Part shown: positions 16,793-24,981 of the stretch, one piece after another
How positions within the stretch are numbered: position 1 is the first letter of the stretch
Layout: each line of letters opens with the position of its first letter
Assembly (NCBI RefSeq): GCF_013177735.1
Contig: NZ_WOEZ01000071.1
Coordinates: 1 to 40,983 of the forward strand
DNA from: Paraburkholderia elongata
GTDB taxonomy: Bacteria > Pseudomonadota > Gammaproteobacteria > Burkholderiales > Burkholderiaceae
Reading direction: 5' to 3'
Length of the DNA stretch: 40,983 bases
Translations under genes and position numbers: made by a program
The notes under the pieces: generated by a model
The model's input: only the letters and a program-made list of their open reading frames with translations
The model's database searches: none
Told to the model about the DNA's origin: nothing

Positions 16793-17079
16793 ATGGCCGT
16801 TCATGCTTATCGGAGTTGTTGAGGTTGAGATTGAGGTTATTAACTATCTGGTTCGAATTAAATATGGGGAAGACGCGGAAGGTAAAATGGCGTTTTTGGA
16901 TTTTCAAACCGGCGTCATGAAAATATAATAATTCGCAGCTTTATAGATGGTTCGTGGATCGCGCAGAAATGCAGTCGTTGCACCGCACGACGTCAAAGGC
17001 AAAGCAATGCTGGTTGGGTGCGAGACGGCTAACTGGTGCATACTTGCCGCAAAGCCACGCGTCCAAAGTATCCCTTTCC

Positions 17080-18234
17080 ATGTCTGAACAGTTTTTTCCA
17101 GCACCGGCCCTGGATGTGCCGATCGTCTTCGTCGACCTTGAAACCACCGGCGGCTCGACCAGCGAGCATCGCATCACCGAAGTCGGGGTGGTTGAAATCG
17201 GACCGGCCGGCGTGTCGCGCTGGAGCAGTCTGGTCGACCCTCAGCAACCGATTCCTTCATTCATTCAGCAGCTCACCGGCATCACGAACGCGATGGTGCG
17301 GGGGCAGCCGACGTTCGATGATATCGCTCCGGCCTTGTTCGAGCGCCTGAACGGCAAACTGTTCGTGGCGCACAACGCCAGTTTCGATCGCGGTTTTTTG
17401 CGCGGGGAGTTTCGCCGGGCTGGGTTCGCGTTCGATCCAGATGTGTTGTGCACCGTGCGCCTGTCGCGCGCCTTGTTTCCGGCGGAAAAGCGTCATGGGC
17501 TCGACGCGTTGGTGGAGCGTCATAGACTCGTCCCGTCCGATCGTCACCGCGCGCTCGCCGACGCCGATCTGATCTGGCAGTTCTGGCAGCGTCTGCACGA
17601 CGGTCTCGTGCCGCAGGACGTTTTGCAGGCGCAGATCGAGCGAACCACCCGGCGCTACCGGCTTGCCGGCGACATTACCGAAGATCTGCTCGACACTGCG
17701 CCGGCCGGATGCGGTGTCTACGCCTTCTACGGAGAAGGCGATCTGCCGCTGTATGTTGGGCGAAGCGTACGTGTGCGTCAGCGGCTGCGTTCACATTTGA
17801 CTGGTGAGCGGCGCTCGTCGAAGGATATGCGGCTCGCGCAGCAAGTGCGGCGTGTCGAGTGGCGCGCGACTGGCGGCGAGTTGGGCGCCATGCTCGCGGA
17901 GGCGCAGTTGATCGCGACGCTGCGCCCCGGCCATAACCGGATGCCGCGCGTCACGAAGAGTGATCCGGTGGATGCGCCCTGGCCGTTCGAAGGTCCGGTC
18001 GTATTTGAGGAGCGTGAAGAAACGTCGCACGCACGCGCTTTTCATGTTGTCGACCGGTGGCGTTACCTCGGGCATGCACCTTCGCTCGCGCAGGCGGCGG
18101 CGCTGCATGCGTCGAGCGCAGCTGGCCCGTTCGAGCTGTCGACCTATCGTCTTCTGCAGAGCCATCTTGCGCGCGGTTTGCGTGTGGTGCCGTTGAGCGT
18201 CTCGAGCGGCACGGCCGTGCCGAGTCTGGCTTAA
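17080..18234 (+). CDS. DEDDh 3'-5' exonuclease fused to a GIY-YIG nuclease domain
   Basis: 384 residues from ATG 17080 (MSEQFFPAPA); the frame is open further upstream, but this start precedes the domain closely. The N-terminal DnaQ-like exonuclease domain (about 13-175) has DLETTG (Asp19, Glu21), HNASFDRGFL (Asp103), and HRALADA (His156, Asp161), so all DEDDh residues are present. A GIY-YIG domain (about 210-290) follows, with GVYAFYGEG, LPLYVGRS, an Arg-rich helix, and AMLAEAQLI (the metal Glu at about 274), similar to the N-terminal nuclease of UvrC and to Cho. The last 90 residues are unassigned. This layout is known in a family of UvrC/Cho-like repair proteins. It probably acts in DNA repair or damage processing. 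It is monocistronic, and its ribosome binding site is weak. Confidence 0.9.
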   Translation: MSEQFFPAPALDVPIVFVDLETTGGSTSEHRITEVGVVEIGPAGVSRWSSLVDPQQPIPSFIQQLTGITNAMVRGQPTFDDIAPALFERLNGKLFVAHNASFDRGFLRGEFRRAGFAFDPDVLCTVRLSRALFPAEKRHGLDALVERHRLVPSDRHRALADADLIWQFWQRLHDGLVPQDVLQAQIERTTRRYRLAGDITEDLLDTAPAGCGVYAFYGEGDLPLYVGRSVRVRQRLRSHLTGERRSSKDMRLAQQVRRVEWRATGGELGAMLAEAQLIATLRPGHNRMPRVTKSDPVDAPWPFEGPVVFEEREETSHARAFHVVDRWRYLGHAPSLAQAAALHASSAAGPFELSTYRLLQSHLARGLRVVPLSVSSGTAVPSLA

Positions 18235-18310
18235 CACTGTTGTTACGCAGCGACCCGCTGCTCAGGGCGGGCTCAATCCACACTTGAGCCACACCTGAGA
18301 GCGGCGAACC

Positions 18311-18333
18311 AACGGGGGTTCCAAGCCCCCGTT
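18311..18333. terminator. Hairpin between convergent genes
   Basis: AACGGGGG (18311-18318), 7-nt loop, CCCCCGTT (18326-18333). It lies between the exonuclease stop (18234) and the chorismate mutase stop (18414). The U-tract is poor on both strands, so termination is only likely. Confidence 0.5.
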
Positions 18334-18335
18334 TC

Positions 18336-18416
18336 GACCGCGCAGACCGCGCAGACCGCGCAGACCGCACAGATCGCACAGATCGCTCAGATCGCTCAGA
18401 TCGCACAGACCGATTA
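18336..18416. repeat. 9-bp tandem repeat at the chorismate mutase stop codon
   Basis: Nine consecutive 9-bp units: GACCGCGCA three times, GACCGCACA, GATCGCACA, GATCGCTCA twice, GATCGCACA, and a diverged last unit GACCGATTA that contains the stop codon of the minus-strand gene. Length 81 bp with no gaps. Because the unit is a multiple of three, copy-number changes would keep frame. Confidence 0.93.
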
Positions 18417-19010
18417 GCCGGTCGCCCCGACTCCACCCGCTTCGCACACGTGGCCGAGAGCGCGTGTCAACGCGCTCGACCGGGTCGAGTCGTAGCGCGT
18501 CAGCGATTTCCAGTTAGCAAGCGATTGCGCCACGCGCGACGGACAATCCTGCGCCGCGCGTAGCGGTTGCACGCGCGCGAGCCCGGCCACGAGTGACTGC
18601 GTCAGCTGGTCCAACTGCGGCCTCGTGCTGGTGGCCAGGTCCGGCGCAGGGCCTTCGGGCGGGCGCGTGCTGTACCAGTTGGCAAACAGCGCGTTTTGCA
18701 CGTCCTTGCTGGCGTCGATCTGATCCTGGAAGAAGGCGCGCGCAAACGCCGGATCGACGTTCGCGGCGACAGCGCGCTTTTCGACATCGACGAGCAACGC
18801 GTTCTCGCGCGGCGTATCCGTAATCGCCTGATGGTTCGCCCACTTCCAACGCGCAACGGGTTCCGCGAGCGCGAGGCGCTGTGAAACCAGTGCGATCAGA
18901 TTGGTCAGCGCGGTGTCGTCGCCGTCCGCAACGGCGGGAGTTGGCGCGAGAGCAAGCGCGCTGAGTAATACGAGCGCGCATGACGCTCCAAAGCGATACG
19001 AGCGTTTCAT
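18414..19010 (-). CDS. Secreted chorismate mutase, AroQ-gamma type
   Basis: 198 residues from ATG 19010. An N-terminal signal peptide (MKRSYRFGASCALVLLSALA, cut about residue 29 after AVA) is followed by an all-helical AroQ domain: LTNLIALVSQRLALAEPVARWKW, then NALLVDVEKRA and ARAFFQDQIDASKDVQ. These carry the Arg, Lys and Glu/Gln residues typical of the periplasmic gamma class. The enzyme converts chorismate to prephenate, but in the periplasm, where its role is unclear; homologues in pathogens and symbionts are exported. Two Cys residues in the mature C-terminal part could form the disulfide seen in the Mycobacterium enzyme. A tandem repeat abuts the stop codon. Confidence 0.88.
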   Translation of the reverse strand: MKRSYRFGASCALVLLSALALAPTPAVADGDDTALTNLIALVSQRLALAEPVARWKWANHQAITDTPRENALLVDVEKRAVAANVDPAFARAFFQDQIDASKDVQNALFANWYSTRPPEGPAPDLATSTRPQLDQLTQSLVAGLARVQPLRAAQDCPSRVAQSLANWKSLTRYDSTRSSALTRALGHVCEAGGVGATG

Positions 19011-19296
19011 GGAAGGCGGGAGTGGCCGGTCGGCCGCAGAAGAAAAACCAGAAGAATAGACGATGCGCGAATCAAGCGGGTGCGCCGATCGATCGAAAAA
19101 CAATCGACCGGGATATTTAAAGACGTCCGTCAGAGACGTGCGCTATCACTGCGCCGGGCCACATGAGCCAGGCGCCGTAATCAAGCAGGCGTAACCCGTG
19201 CCGCGAAAGCGGCAAAAGACAATCGTAGGGGCGCGCGCAAATCTTCGCCGCGCGCCGAACGCGCGGACGCTGATGCTGCATCGCGCCACTGCACAA

Positions 19297-19446
19297 TTAC
19301 TTCGAGTCGCACGACTTGCGTTGTTCGTCGAAAAATGCGCGAACGTGCTCAGGCAGTTCGGCACCCAGAAACTCGACGCCAGCGGGTTCCGGATCCGGGC
19401 TAAAAACTTTATCCGGGGTCGGAATCTTCGGTGGTTTGGCATCCAT
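19297..19446 (-). CDS. Small hypothetical protein, 49 aa
   Basis: GTAAAGGAGAAAGATC precedes the ATG at 19446, an excellent ribosome binding site. The product is 49 residues, opening MDAKPPKIPTPDKVFSPDPE and ending RKSCDSK, acidic and Pro-rich, with PAGVEFLGAELPEHVRAFF in the middle. There is no signal peptide or membrane segment. I believe similar short proteins exist in Burkholderia but cannot name a family. Its frame overlaps longer open frames on both strands that have no such start signals. Confidence 0.7.
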   Translation of the reverse strand: MDAKPPKIPTPDKVFSPDPEPAGVEFLGAELPEHVRAFFDEQRKSCDSK

Positions 19447-19906
19447 GATCTTTCTCCTTTACAAACCGATTATCTGCCTCGGTCCCCGTTTTGCACCAGT
19501 GTCTGATGCGGCTCACATGTTGTGTGTTGCTTTAACGGTACAGGCCAACATCGGAACGGAATGTTTGAATAGAATTTATCGGTTGACTGCGCATGGTTGA
19601 ATTTGCCGCTGCCAATCAAAAAAAGTCCGATATCTCCGCCGTTCCATTTCCAGCCTTGCCCCGCGCGCTTTTCGCGCATTATCTCTGCTGCGTCACAGCA
19701 TCGCCTGTTCATATCAGTTGATATGAACAAATCACAGCGATTTTTGTGCACTGCCGCATTGGCGGGATTTTCTCTGCGTTAGGCCGAACGTTCGTTAATT
19801 ACCAATTGGTTCAGTGCGTTCACATTCAGCCCCCCAATTTTTGTAAACGAACGATTGCGCGACTTCGTTGACGAGCAGGAATACTTTTCGAGTTATTTTT
19901 CGCAAA
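19447..19906. other. Non-coding stretch with palindromes
   Basis: I see no convincing gene over 460 bases. The stretch contains a perfect 22-bp palindrome (entered separately) and two 10-bp palindromes, CGAACGTTCG (19784-19793) and ACCAATTGGT (19800-19809). A 19-codon frame from ATG 19723 with a signal-peptide-like start (MNKSQRFLCTAALAGFSLR) may be a remnant of an exported protein. Confidence 0.5.
19707..19728. promoter_or_regulatory. Perfect 22-bp palindrome, operator-like
   Basis: GTTCATATCA (19707-19716), GT, TGATATGAAC (19719-19728). The 10-bp arms with a 2-bp centre are typical of a dimeric TetR, GntR or MarR-type site. No gene with a clear start lies directly next to it, so its target and regulator are unknown. 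Confidence 0.5.
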
Positions 19907-19941
19907 TAAAAAGGCGCCGCGTTCTGGACGAAGCGCGGCGC
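19907..19941 (-). terminator. Aldo/keto reductase terminator
   Basis: Minus strand: GCGCCGCG (19941-19934), 12-nt loop, CGCGGCGC (19921-19914), then a U-rich run. Confidence 0.8.
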
Positions 19942-19957
19942 TTGCAGTGGACGATTT

Positions 19958-21073
19958 TTACGCCTTCGGCGCCGGAATTTTCACGGGTGCGGAGTAGGCC
20001 GCGGGTTTGTCGGCGACTTCGACCTGTCCGTGAATCCTCGCCTGATGACCGTCAGCAAACATGTAGTACGGGAACGGACGGGCAGGTTCCGAGACTGCGT
20101 CGAGCCGTGCGATTAATTCTGGCGCGAGCGTGAAATCGAGCGAGCCGAGCGACTCCTGCAACTGCTCTGGCCGGGTCGCGCCGACAATGATGCTCGATAC
20201 GCCGCGCTTCTGATGCAGCCAGTTCAGCGCGACTTGCGGCATCGGCCGTCCCGCCAGATTCGCAACGGCCTCCAGTTCCGCAACGATCCGAAAGTTACGC
20301 TCGGTCAGCTTGTCGAATCCCGGCGGCGGCGCGCTGGCCACACTCGCAAGGCGCCCGTCGCCGGAAACAGGGTTCGCCGCTCCGCCTTGCGAAGGACGGT
20401 ATTTGCCCGACAGCACCCCCATACCCAGCGGACTCCACGGCACGAGCCCCATGCCGAGATTGGCGGCGAGATCGGCAAACTCGTTTTCGGCGTTGCGCTC
20501 GATCATCGAGTATTCGAGCTGCATCGCCGCGACCGGTTCGAAGCCGCGCCAGTCGGCGAGCGTCTGCGCGCGCCCGGCGAACCATGCGGGCGTATCCGAC
20601 AGGCCGACGTAGCGGATCTTGCCCGCGCGCACCGCGTCGTCCATCGCGCGCATCACTTCGTCGACCGGCGTGACGCGATCCCACGTGTGCAGGTAGTACA
20701 GGTCGATGTAGTCGGTGCCCAGACGCTTGAGCGAGCCGTCGAGCGCACGCAGCAGATTCTTGCGATGGTTGCCGCCCGCGTTCGGATTGCCGGTCTCGGC
20801 GTTATAGCCGTACTTGGTGGCGATCACGAGCCGGTCGCGCAGCCCGCGCGCCGTGACGAATTTACCAAGCCATTTTTCGCTGGTGCCTTCGGTGTACAGG
20901 TCGGCGGTATCGATGAAGTTGCCGCCGGCATCAACGTACAGGTCGAACAGACGTTGCGCCGATTGTTCGTCGGAGCCCCAGCCCCATTCGGTGCCGAAAG
21001 TCATCGTGCCGAGTGCGATCGGGCTCACGCGAAGGCCCGAGCGGCCGAGCAAGTTGTAGCGGTCCATCGTCAT
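19958..21073 (-). CDS. Aldo/keto reductase
   Basis: 371 residues. It is a NADPH-dependent (beta/alpha)8-barrel oxidoreductase with the catalytic tetrad visible: Asp55 (NFIDTADLYTEG), Tyr60, Lys87 (IATKYGY), His129 (YLHTWD). The C-terminal cofactor segment SIIVGATRPEQL is present. The sequence resembles the YajO/Tas-like AKR branch. AAGGAGACTGAT precedes the ATG. It is divergent from a LysR gene with 129 bp between starts, so that regulator probably controls it. The substrate is unknown. Confidence 0.93.
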   Translation of the reverse strand: MTMDRYNLLGRSGLRVSPIALGTMTFGTEWGWGSDEQSAQRLFDLYVDAGGNFIDTADLYTEGTSEKWLGKFVTARGLRDRLVIATKYGYNAETGNPNAGGNHRKNLLRALDGSLKRLGTDYIDLYYLHTWDRVTPVDEVMRAMDDAVRAGKIRYVGLSDTPAWFAGRAQTLADWRGFEPVAAMQLEYSMIERNAENEFADLAANLGMGLVPWSPLGMGVLSGKYRPSQGGAANPVSGDGRLASVASAPPPGFDKLTERNFRIVAELEAVANLAGRPMPQVALNWLHQKRGVSSIIVGATRPEQLQESLGSLDFTLAPELIARLDAVSEPARPFPYYMFADGHQARIHGQVEVADKPAAYSAPVKIPAPKA

Positions 21074-21202
21074 ATCAGTCTCCTTGAGCGGTCAGGCGGG
21101 AAGAATTGAATCGATGGCGCTATCTTGCGCCGATTTTTTTACTTGGAAAAATGCCGCCTATCTGCAAGGATTATGAAGTCTGACTTAATAATAGGGATTG
21201 CG

Positions 21203-22114
21203 ATGGATCCAGCCCAGTTGCCGGCGTTGATGGCGTTCGCGTGCGTGGCGCGCCACGGCAGCTTCACTCGCGCGGCCGCTGAATCCGGTGTGACAGCGTC
21301 GGCGTTGTCGCAAAGCATTCGCGCGCTCGAGACGCAGCTGAATGTGCGCCTGTTCAACCGGACCACGCGGCGTGTCGCCCTGACGGAAGCTGGTGCACAG
21401 TTTCTCGCGCGCGTGGTGCCTGCGCTGGGTGAGCTGGAGGCGGCCTTCGAGGCGCTCGATGAAACTCGCGACCAGCCCGCCGGCACGCTGCGCATCAATT
21501 TGCCGAGGGTCGCGAGCGAATTGCTGGTGCTGCCGCATCTGGCCGAGTTCACGCGCCGCTATCCGCAGATCCGTCTCGACCTGACGCTCGACGATGGTTT
21601 CGCCGACGTGGTCGGCGAAGGCTTCGACGCGGGCATCCGGCTCGGCGAACGGGTCGCGCAGGACATGGTGGCGGTGCCGTTAGGTGGGGAGATCCGCATT
21701 GTCGTAGCTGGCTCGCCGGCCTACTTCGAGCGCTACCCGGCGCCGGTGACGCCTGCTGATCTCGCCGCTCACGATTGCCTGCGCTACCGCTTCTCGACCA
21801 GCGGCGGTATTTATCGATGGGAGTTCGCGCCACCCGACGATGCGTCGCGCGTTTTCGAAGTCGAGACACGCGGGAGTCTCGTCACCAACGATCTGCGCAC
21901 GATGGTGCGGGCGGCGGAGCAGGGTGTGGGTCTCCTTCATGTGATCGACGATTACGTGAACGAACAACTCGAAGACGGCCGCCTGGTGCGTGTGCTGGAT
22001 GCATGGTGTCCGAGCTTTCCGGGTTTTTATCTATACACGGCGAGCCGCGCACAGATGCCGTTCAAGTTGCGCGCTCTGATCGACTTCCTGAGGGAGAAGC
22101 GCGGAGTCCGGTAG
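21203..22114 (+). CDS. LysR-family transcriptional regulator
   Basis: 303 residues from ATG 21203 (MDPAQLPALMAFACVARHGS), preceded by AATAGGGATTGCG; ATGs further upstream lack a site and would add 26 residues. The winged helix-turn-helix at about 1-60 includes SFTRAAAESGVTASALSQSI. The effector domain spans about 88-295 (GTLRINLPRVASELLVLP onward), like the CrgA/AaeR-type LysR group. It probably controls the divergent aldo/keto reductase gene from the shared 129-bp region. Confidence 0.93.
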   Translation: MDPAQLPALMAFACVARHGSFTRAAAESGVTASALSQSIRALETQLNVRLFNRTTRRVALTEAGAQFLARVVPALGELEAAFEALDETRDQPAGTLRINLPRVASELLVLPHLAEFTRRYPQIRLDLTLDDGFADVVGEGFDAGIRLGERVAQDMVAVPLGGEIRIVVAGSPAYFERYPAPVTPADLAAHDCLRYRFSTSGGIYRWEFAPPDDASRVFEVETRGSLVTNDLRTMVRAAEQGVGLLHVIDDYVNEQLEDGRLVRVLDAWCPSFPGFYLYTASRAQMPFKLRALIDFLREKRGVR

Positions 22115-22340
22115 AGCTTGCGCGCAGCTTCGGCTTCAGCTCCGGGCCGCGAGCCGTTGCTTCAGATAGGTTGCCGTGCAGCTGTCGCTCGTGCGCGTAA
22201 CTTCAGCTGACATGCCACTCGCCACGATCGTGCCGCCGTCTATCATTGAAGCTGCTATTTGCGACGTACGGTGCGGTGGCTAACGGACGCGTCGAGTCTG
22301 GCGCGGAAGATGGCTGTCTTCGCCTTTCGGAGAGTTCACC

Positions 22341-22541
22341 ATGGAAAACGCTGTCTACTGGAAAGGACGTCAGGTCGGTATCGAGTGCGCCGGCAGGATA
22401 TTGTGGTTTTCGTCGGCGCCGCTGGAAGCGGCCGCGGCGTATCGCACAGAGCGGGCTGAAAACGTGATCGTTGAAGATGCGGTGGTGGCTCGCAATCTCG
22501 GCATGACCGCGCGATGCGATCGATTGGATTTTGGCGGGTGA
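22341..22541 (+). CDS. Small hypothetical protein, 66 aa
   Basis: GGAGAGTTCACC precedes ATG. The product begins MENAVYWKGRQVGIECAGRI and continues with WFSSAPLEAAAAYRTERAEN; it is soluble and of ordinary composition. The start signal, the codon pattern and a lack of competing frames with start signals favour a real gene. I do not recognise a family. Confidence 0.65.
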   Translation: MENAVYWKGRQVGIECAGRILWFSSAPLEAAAAYRTERAENVIVEDAVVARNLGMTARCDRLDFGG

Positions 22542-22695
22542 ACCGGAGCCATCGTGGTCAATGTCGGCAGTCGATGTTGAAGTGACGGTTGCGTTGACCG
22601 AGGTGAAGGCGAAGCTGAATCTCCAAGGATTGCGGAAAGCAGGCGCAGGGGAAAAGCGGAAGCCGGAGAAGGAAGCAGAAAGCAGGCAGCAGAAA

Positions 22696-22723
22696 GCAAA
22701 AAGCAAAAAGCAAAAAGCAAAAA
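22696..22723. repeat. GCAAAAA tandem repeat beside a terminator
   Basis: Four exact 7-bp GCAAAAA units, preceded by diverged copies (GCAGAAA) from about 22675. The last unit runs into the terminator stem, which itself contains AAAAAGCCC. Confidence 0.9.
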
Positions 22724-22749
22724 GCCCAGTCACGAGGACTGGGCTTTTT
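22719..22749. terminator. Terminator for tRNA-Thr, bidirectional
   Basis: AAAAAGCCCAGTC (22719-22731), loop ACGAG, GACTGGGCTTTTT (22737-22749): a 13-bp perfect stem with a U-tract in both directions, 13 nt beyond the tRNA 3' end. Confidence 0.9.
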
Positions 22750-22761
22750 GCTTGAATCTTG

Positions 22762-22837
22762 TGGTGCCGGAAAGAGGAATCGAACCCCCGACCTTCGCAT
22801 TACGAATGCGCTGCTCTACCGTCTGAGCTATTCCGGC
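22762..22837 (-). tRNA. tRNA-Thr(CGU)
   Basis: 76 nt with acceptor GCCGGAA/TTCCGGC, anticodon loop TTCGTAA (anticodon CGU), T arm GGTTCGATTCC and encoded CCA. Close to the E. coli tRNA-Thr(CGU) layout. Confidence 0.97.
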
Positions 22838-22892
22838 ATCAGGAGAAACGAGATTATAGGGACTTCTTCAGGAACTTGGCAAGCCCCTGCAG

Positions 22893-23909
22893 TCACTTTT
22901 TTGTTTCGAGATGGTAGCGGGTGACGCGGTCGACTTCGTTCTTCGAACCGAGGAACACCGCCACACGCTCATGCAAGGCTTTCGGCTGGATGTCCAGAAT
23001 ACGCTTCTCGCCATTGGTCGCGGCGCCGCCCGCCTGTTCGACGATGAACGCCATCGGGTTCGCTTCGTACATCAGGCGCAGCTTGCCCGGCTTGTCCGGC
23101 GTGCGCTTGTCGGCCGGATACATGAAGATGCCGCCGCGGTTCAGAATACGGTGCACGTCGGCCACCATCGACGCGATCCAGCGCATGTTGAAGTCGCTCT
23201 GGCGCGGACCGTCCTTGCCTGCCTTCAATTCGCCGATGTATTTCTCGACCGGCTCATACCAGTGGCGCTCATTCGACGCGTTGATCGCGTATTCACGCGT
23301 TTCAACCGGAATGCGCATATCGCTTTGCGTAAGCACCCACGAACCCAGTTCGCGGTCGAGCGTGAAGCAGTTCACGCCGTTGCCGGTGGTCAGCACCAGC
23401 ACGGTTTGCGGGCCGTACACCGCATAACCTGCCGCGACCTGCTGCGTGCCGGGTTGCAGGAACGACTGTTCGGTGGGCTGCTGGCCGTCCGGGCAGCGCA
23501 GCACCGAGAAGATCGTGCCGATCGACACGTTGACGTCGATGTTCGAGGAGCCGTCGAGCGGATCGAACACCAGCAGGTATTCGCCCTTCGGGTAGTTGGC
23601 CGGGATCGGGAAGAACTGCTCCATTTCCTCGGACGCCATGCCCGCCAGGTTGCCGCCCCATTCATTCGCTTCGAGCAGGATTTCGTTCGACAGGATGTCG
23701 AGCTTCTTCTGCACTTCGCCCTGGACATTCTCGCTGCCCGCCGTGCCGAGCGCATCGCCCAGCGCGCCCTTGCTGACGTGGTAGCTGATTGCCTTGCACG
23801 CGCGCGCGACGACTTCGATCAAAAGGCGCAGGTCGGCAGGCAGGTTATTGGTCTCGCGCTGCTGCTCGATCAGGTACTTCGTGAGAGTGGTACGACGTTG
23901 CAAAGCCAT
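22893..23909 (-). CDS. fbp: Class I fructose-1,6-bisphosphatase
   Basis: 338 residues from ATG 23909, preceded by CGGAGTACAGCA. It hydrolyses fructose-1,6-bisphosphate in gluconeogenesis. Seen: the metal-binding [30 protein letters not shown] with a [10 protein letters not shown] segment, and [20 protein letters not shown], all conserved in the class. It is monocistronic on the minus strand, 55 bp from tRNA-Thr. Confidence 0.96.
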   Translation of the reverse strand: MALQRRTTLTKYLIEQQRETNNLPADLRLLIEVVARACKAISYHVSKGALGDALGTAGSENVQGEVQKKLDILSNEILLEANEWGGNLAGMASEEMEQFFPIPANYPKGEYLLVFDPLDGSSNIDVNVSIGTIFSVLRCPDGQQPTEQSFLQPGTQQVAAGYAVYGPQTVLVLTTGNGVNCFTLDRELGSWVLTQSDMRIPVETREYAINASNERHWYEPVEKYIGELKAGKDGPRQSDFNMRWIASMVADVHRILNRGGIFMYPADKRTPDKPGKLRLMYEANPMAFIVEQAGGAATNGEKRILDIQPKALHERVAVFLGSKNEVDRVTRYHLETKK

Positions 23910-24031
23910 TGCTGTACTCCGGGAAGGCTTGAGGAATGTCTCGATTTTACCCGCTCGCTGTGTCGGTTCCGTGCTTTTGAGATGCAAGGATGTGCGTCCG
24001 TGTTGCTGAGCGCTGTAAAGGCCCGTGAAAT

Positions 24032-24487
24032 TCAGGCTTTGCGGCGAGCCTTGATGGCCGTGACATGGCCGGCGAGGCGGGTGGCAAGCGCTGCGGCACG
24101 GGCGTGTTCGGCTGAGACTTTCGGCATTTTCGGCCGGTTCGCCTTGGGCATCGGCTCGATCTCGCGTTCGATCTGCTCGCCGGCTGCCGCGGTGGCGACG
24201 CGCAGGTCGTAGGCGATCTGTAGATTCAGCCAGAACTGCGCGCTCGCTCCAAAGTAGCGTTCGAGCCGCAGCGCGGTGTCAGCCGAGATGGCGCGCTTGC
24301 CACGCACGACGTCGTTGATGCGCGGCGCCGGTACGCGTAGCGCAAGTGCGAGCGCATTGACGGACATGCCAAGCGGTTCGAGGAACTCGCAGCGCAGGAT
24401 CTCCCCGGGGTGAATCTCCGGGATGCTTTCTCCCGTTTCGATGTCGGAGAAATCGATGCTGCCCAGATCGGAGCGTTTGATGACCAT
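24032..24487 (-). CDS. higA: HigA-family antitoxin
   Basis: 151 residues from ATG 24487, preceded by GGGAGACCGGC. It begins [15 protein letters not shown], then [20 protein letters not shown] and an XRE-type helix-turn-helix (about 45-95) with [17 protein letters not shown] and [17 protein letters not shown], the HigA/VapI signature. A basic, Ala-rich C-terminal extension of about 40 residues is longer than usual. It starts 16 nt after the higB stop. It should neutralise HigB and repress the operon. Confidence 0.9.
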   Translation of the reverse strand: MVIKRSDLGSIDFSDIETGESIPEIHPGEILRCEFLEPLGMSVNALALALRVPAPRINDVVRGKRAISADTALRLERYFGASAQFWLNLQIAYDLRVATAAAGEQIEREIEPMPKANRPKMPKVSAEHARAAALATRLAGHVTAIKARRKA

Positions 24488-24503
24488 GCCGGTCTCCCAA
24501 TAA

Positions 24504-24785
24504 TCAGTGATAGTCGACAATTTCGACATTCAGCGCCTCCCCGTCGACAAAATAAAAACAGATGCGCCACTGCGCGTTGATGCGAATGCTCCACTGCCCG
24601 CTGCGCTGGCCTTGCAAGGCTTCGAGCCGGTTGCCCGGCGGCGCATGCAGGTTGCGGATGGATTCAGCAACGTCGATCATCAACAGCTTGCGGCGTGCGA
24701 GCGCCTGCATGTAAAGCGGCAGTGAATGCACGAACTTGCCCTGAAAGATTGCCGCCGTAGCTTTGTCGCCGAATGTCGTGATCAT
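24504..24785 (-). CDS. higB: HigB-family toxin
   Basis: 93 residues of the RelE/ParE superfamily. It has the HigB pattern: LARRKLLMIDVAESIRNL, then PPGNRLEALQGQRSGQWSIR and INAQWRICFYFVDGEALNVE, the last ending VEIVDYH as typical for this family. HigB cleaves ribosome-bound mRNA. The toxin gene comes first, the usual order for higBA. A TATATC box lies only 5-10 nt before the ATG, so the transcript may be leaderless. Confidence 0.9.
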   Translation of the reverse strand: MITTFGDKATAAIFQGKFVHSLPLYMQALARRKLLMIDVAESIRNLHAPPGNRLEALQGQRSGQWSIRINAQWRICFYFVDGEALNVEIVDYH

Positions 24786-24789
24786 GGGA

Positions 24790-24822
24790 TGATATAACGC
24801 ATAGCGTTAAACGTAAACCGTT
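24790..24822 (-). promoter_or_regulatory. higBA promoter/operator
   Basis: TAACGC-ATA-GCGTTA (24795-24809) is a 6-bp inverted repeat next to a minus-strand TATATC box (24795-24790). CGTTAAA recurs at 24805 and 24819. HigA proteins usually bind such repeats at their own promoter. Exact hexamers are uncertain. Confidence 0.5.
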
Positions 24823-24924
24823 AAATGAATGCGTTTACTTTCACCCCGCCGAGCCGATGCGAACAGCCGTCCAGACGGCTAACGTTGAGGTCCGCACGCC
24901 GCCTCATGGCGAAATTCAGGACGA

Positions 24925-24950
24925 AAAAAAGCCGGCAACGTGTGCCGGCT
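24925..24950 (-). terminator. pepN terminator
   Basis: Minus strand: AGCCGGCA (24950-24943), 5-nt loop, TGCCGGCT (24937-24930), then a run of T. It lies 32 nt past the pepN stop. Confidence 0.88.
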
Positions 24951-24981
24951 TGTCGATGCGGGAAGCGCTTTCAGACGATCA

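Noticed and set aside
16734..16928. 64-codon plus-strand frame after the cold-shock gene
   Set aside because: It begins inside the region before the cold-shock terminator and reads across it; no start signal.
19146..19442. 98-codon minus-strand frame
   Set aside because: It overlaps the better-started 49-codon gene in another frame and has no ribosome binding site.
22696..22723. GCAAAAA repeats as a CRISPR-like or phase-variation array
   Set aside because: There are no spacers, and no gene start or coding frame that four 7-bp units could switch.
22559..22755. Lys/Gln-rich plus-strand frame over the GCAAAAA repeats
   Set aside because: It reads through the tandem repeat and the tRNA-Thr terminator, has no good start signal and low-complexity content.
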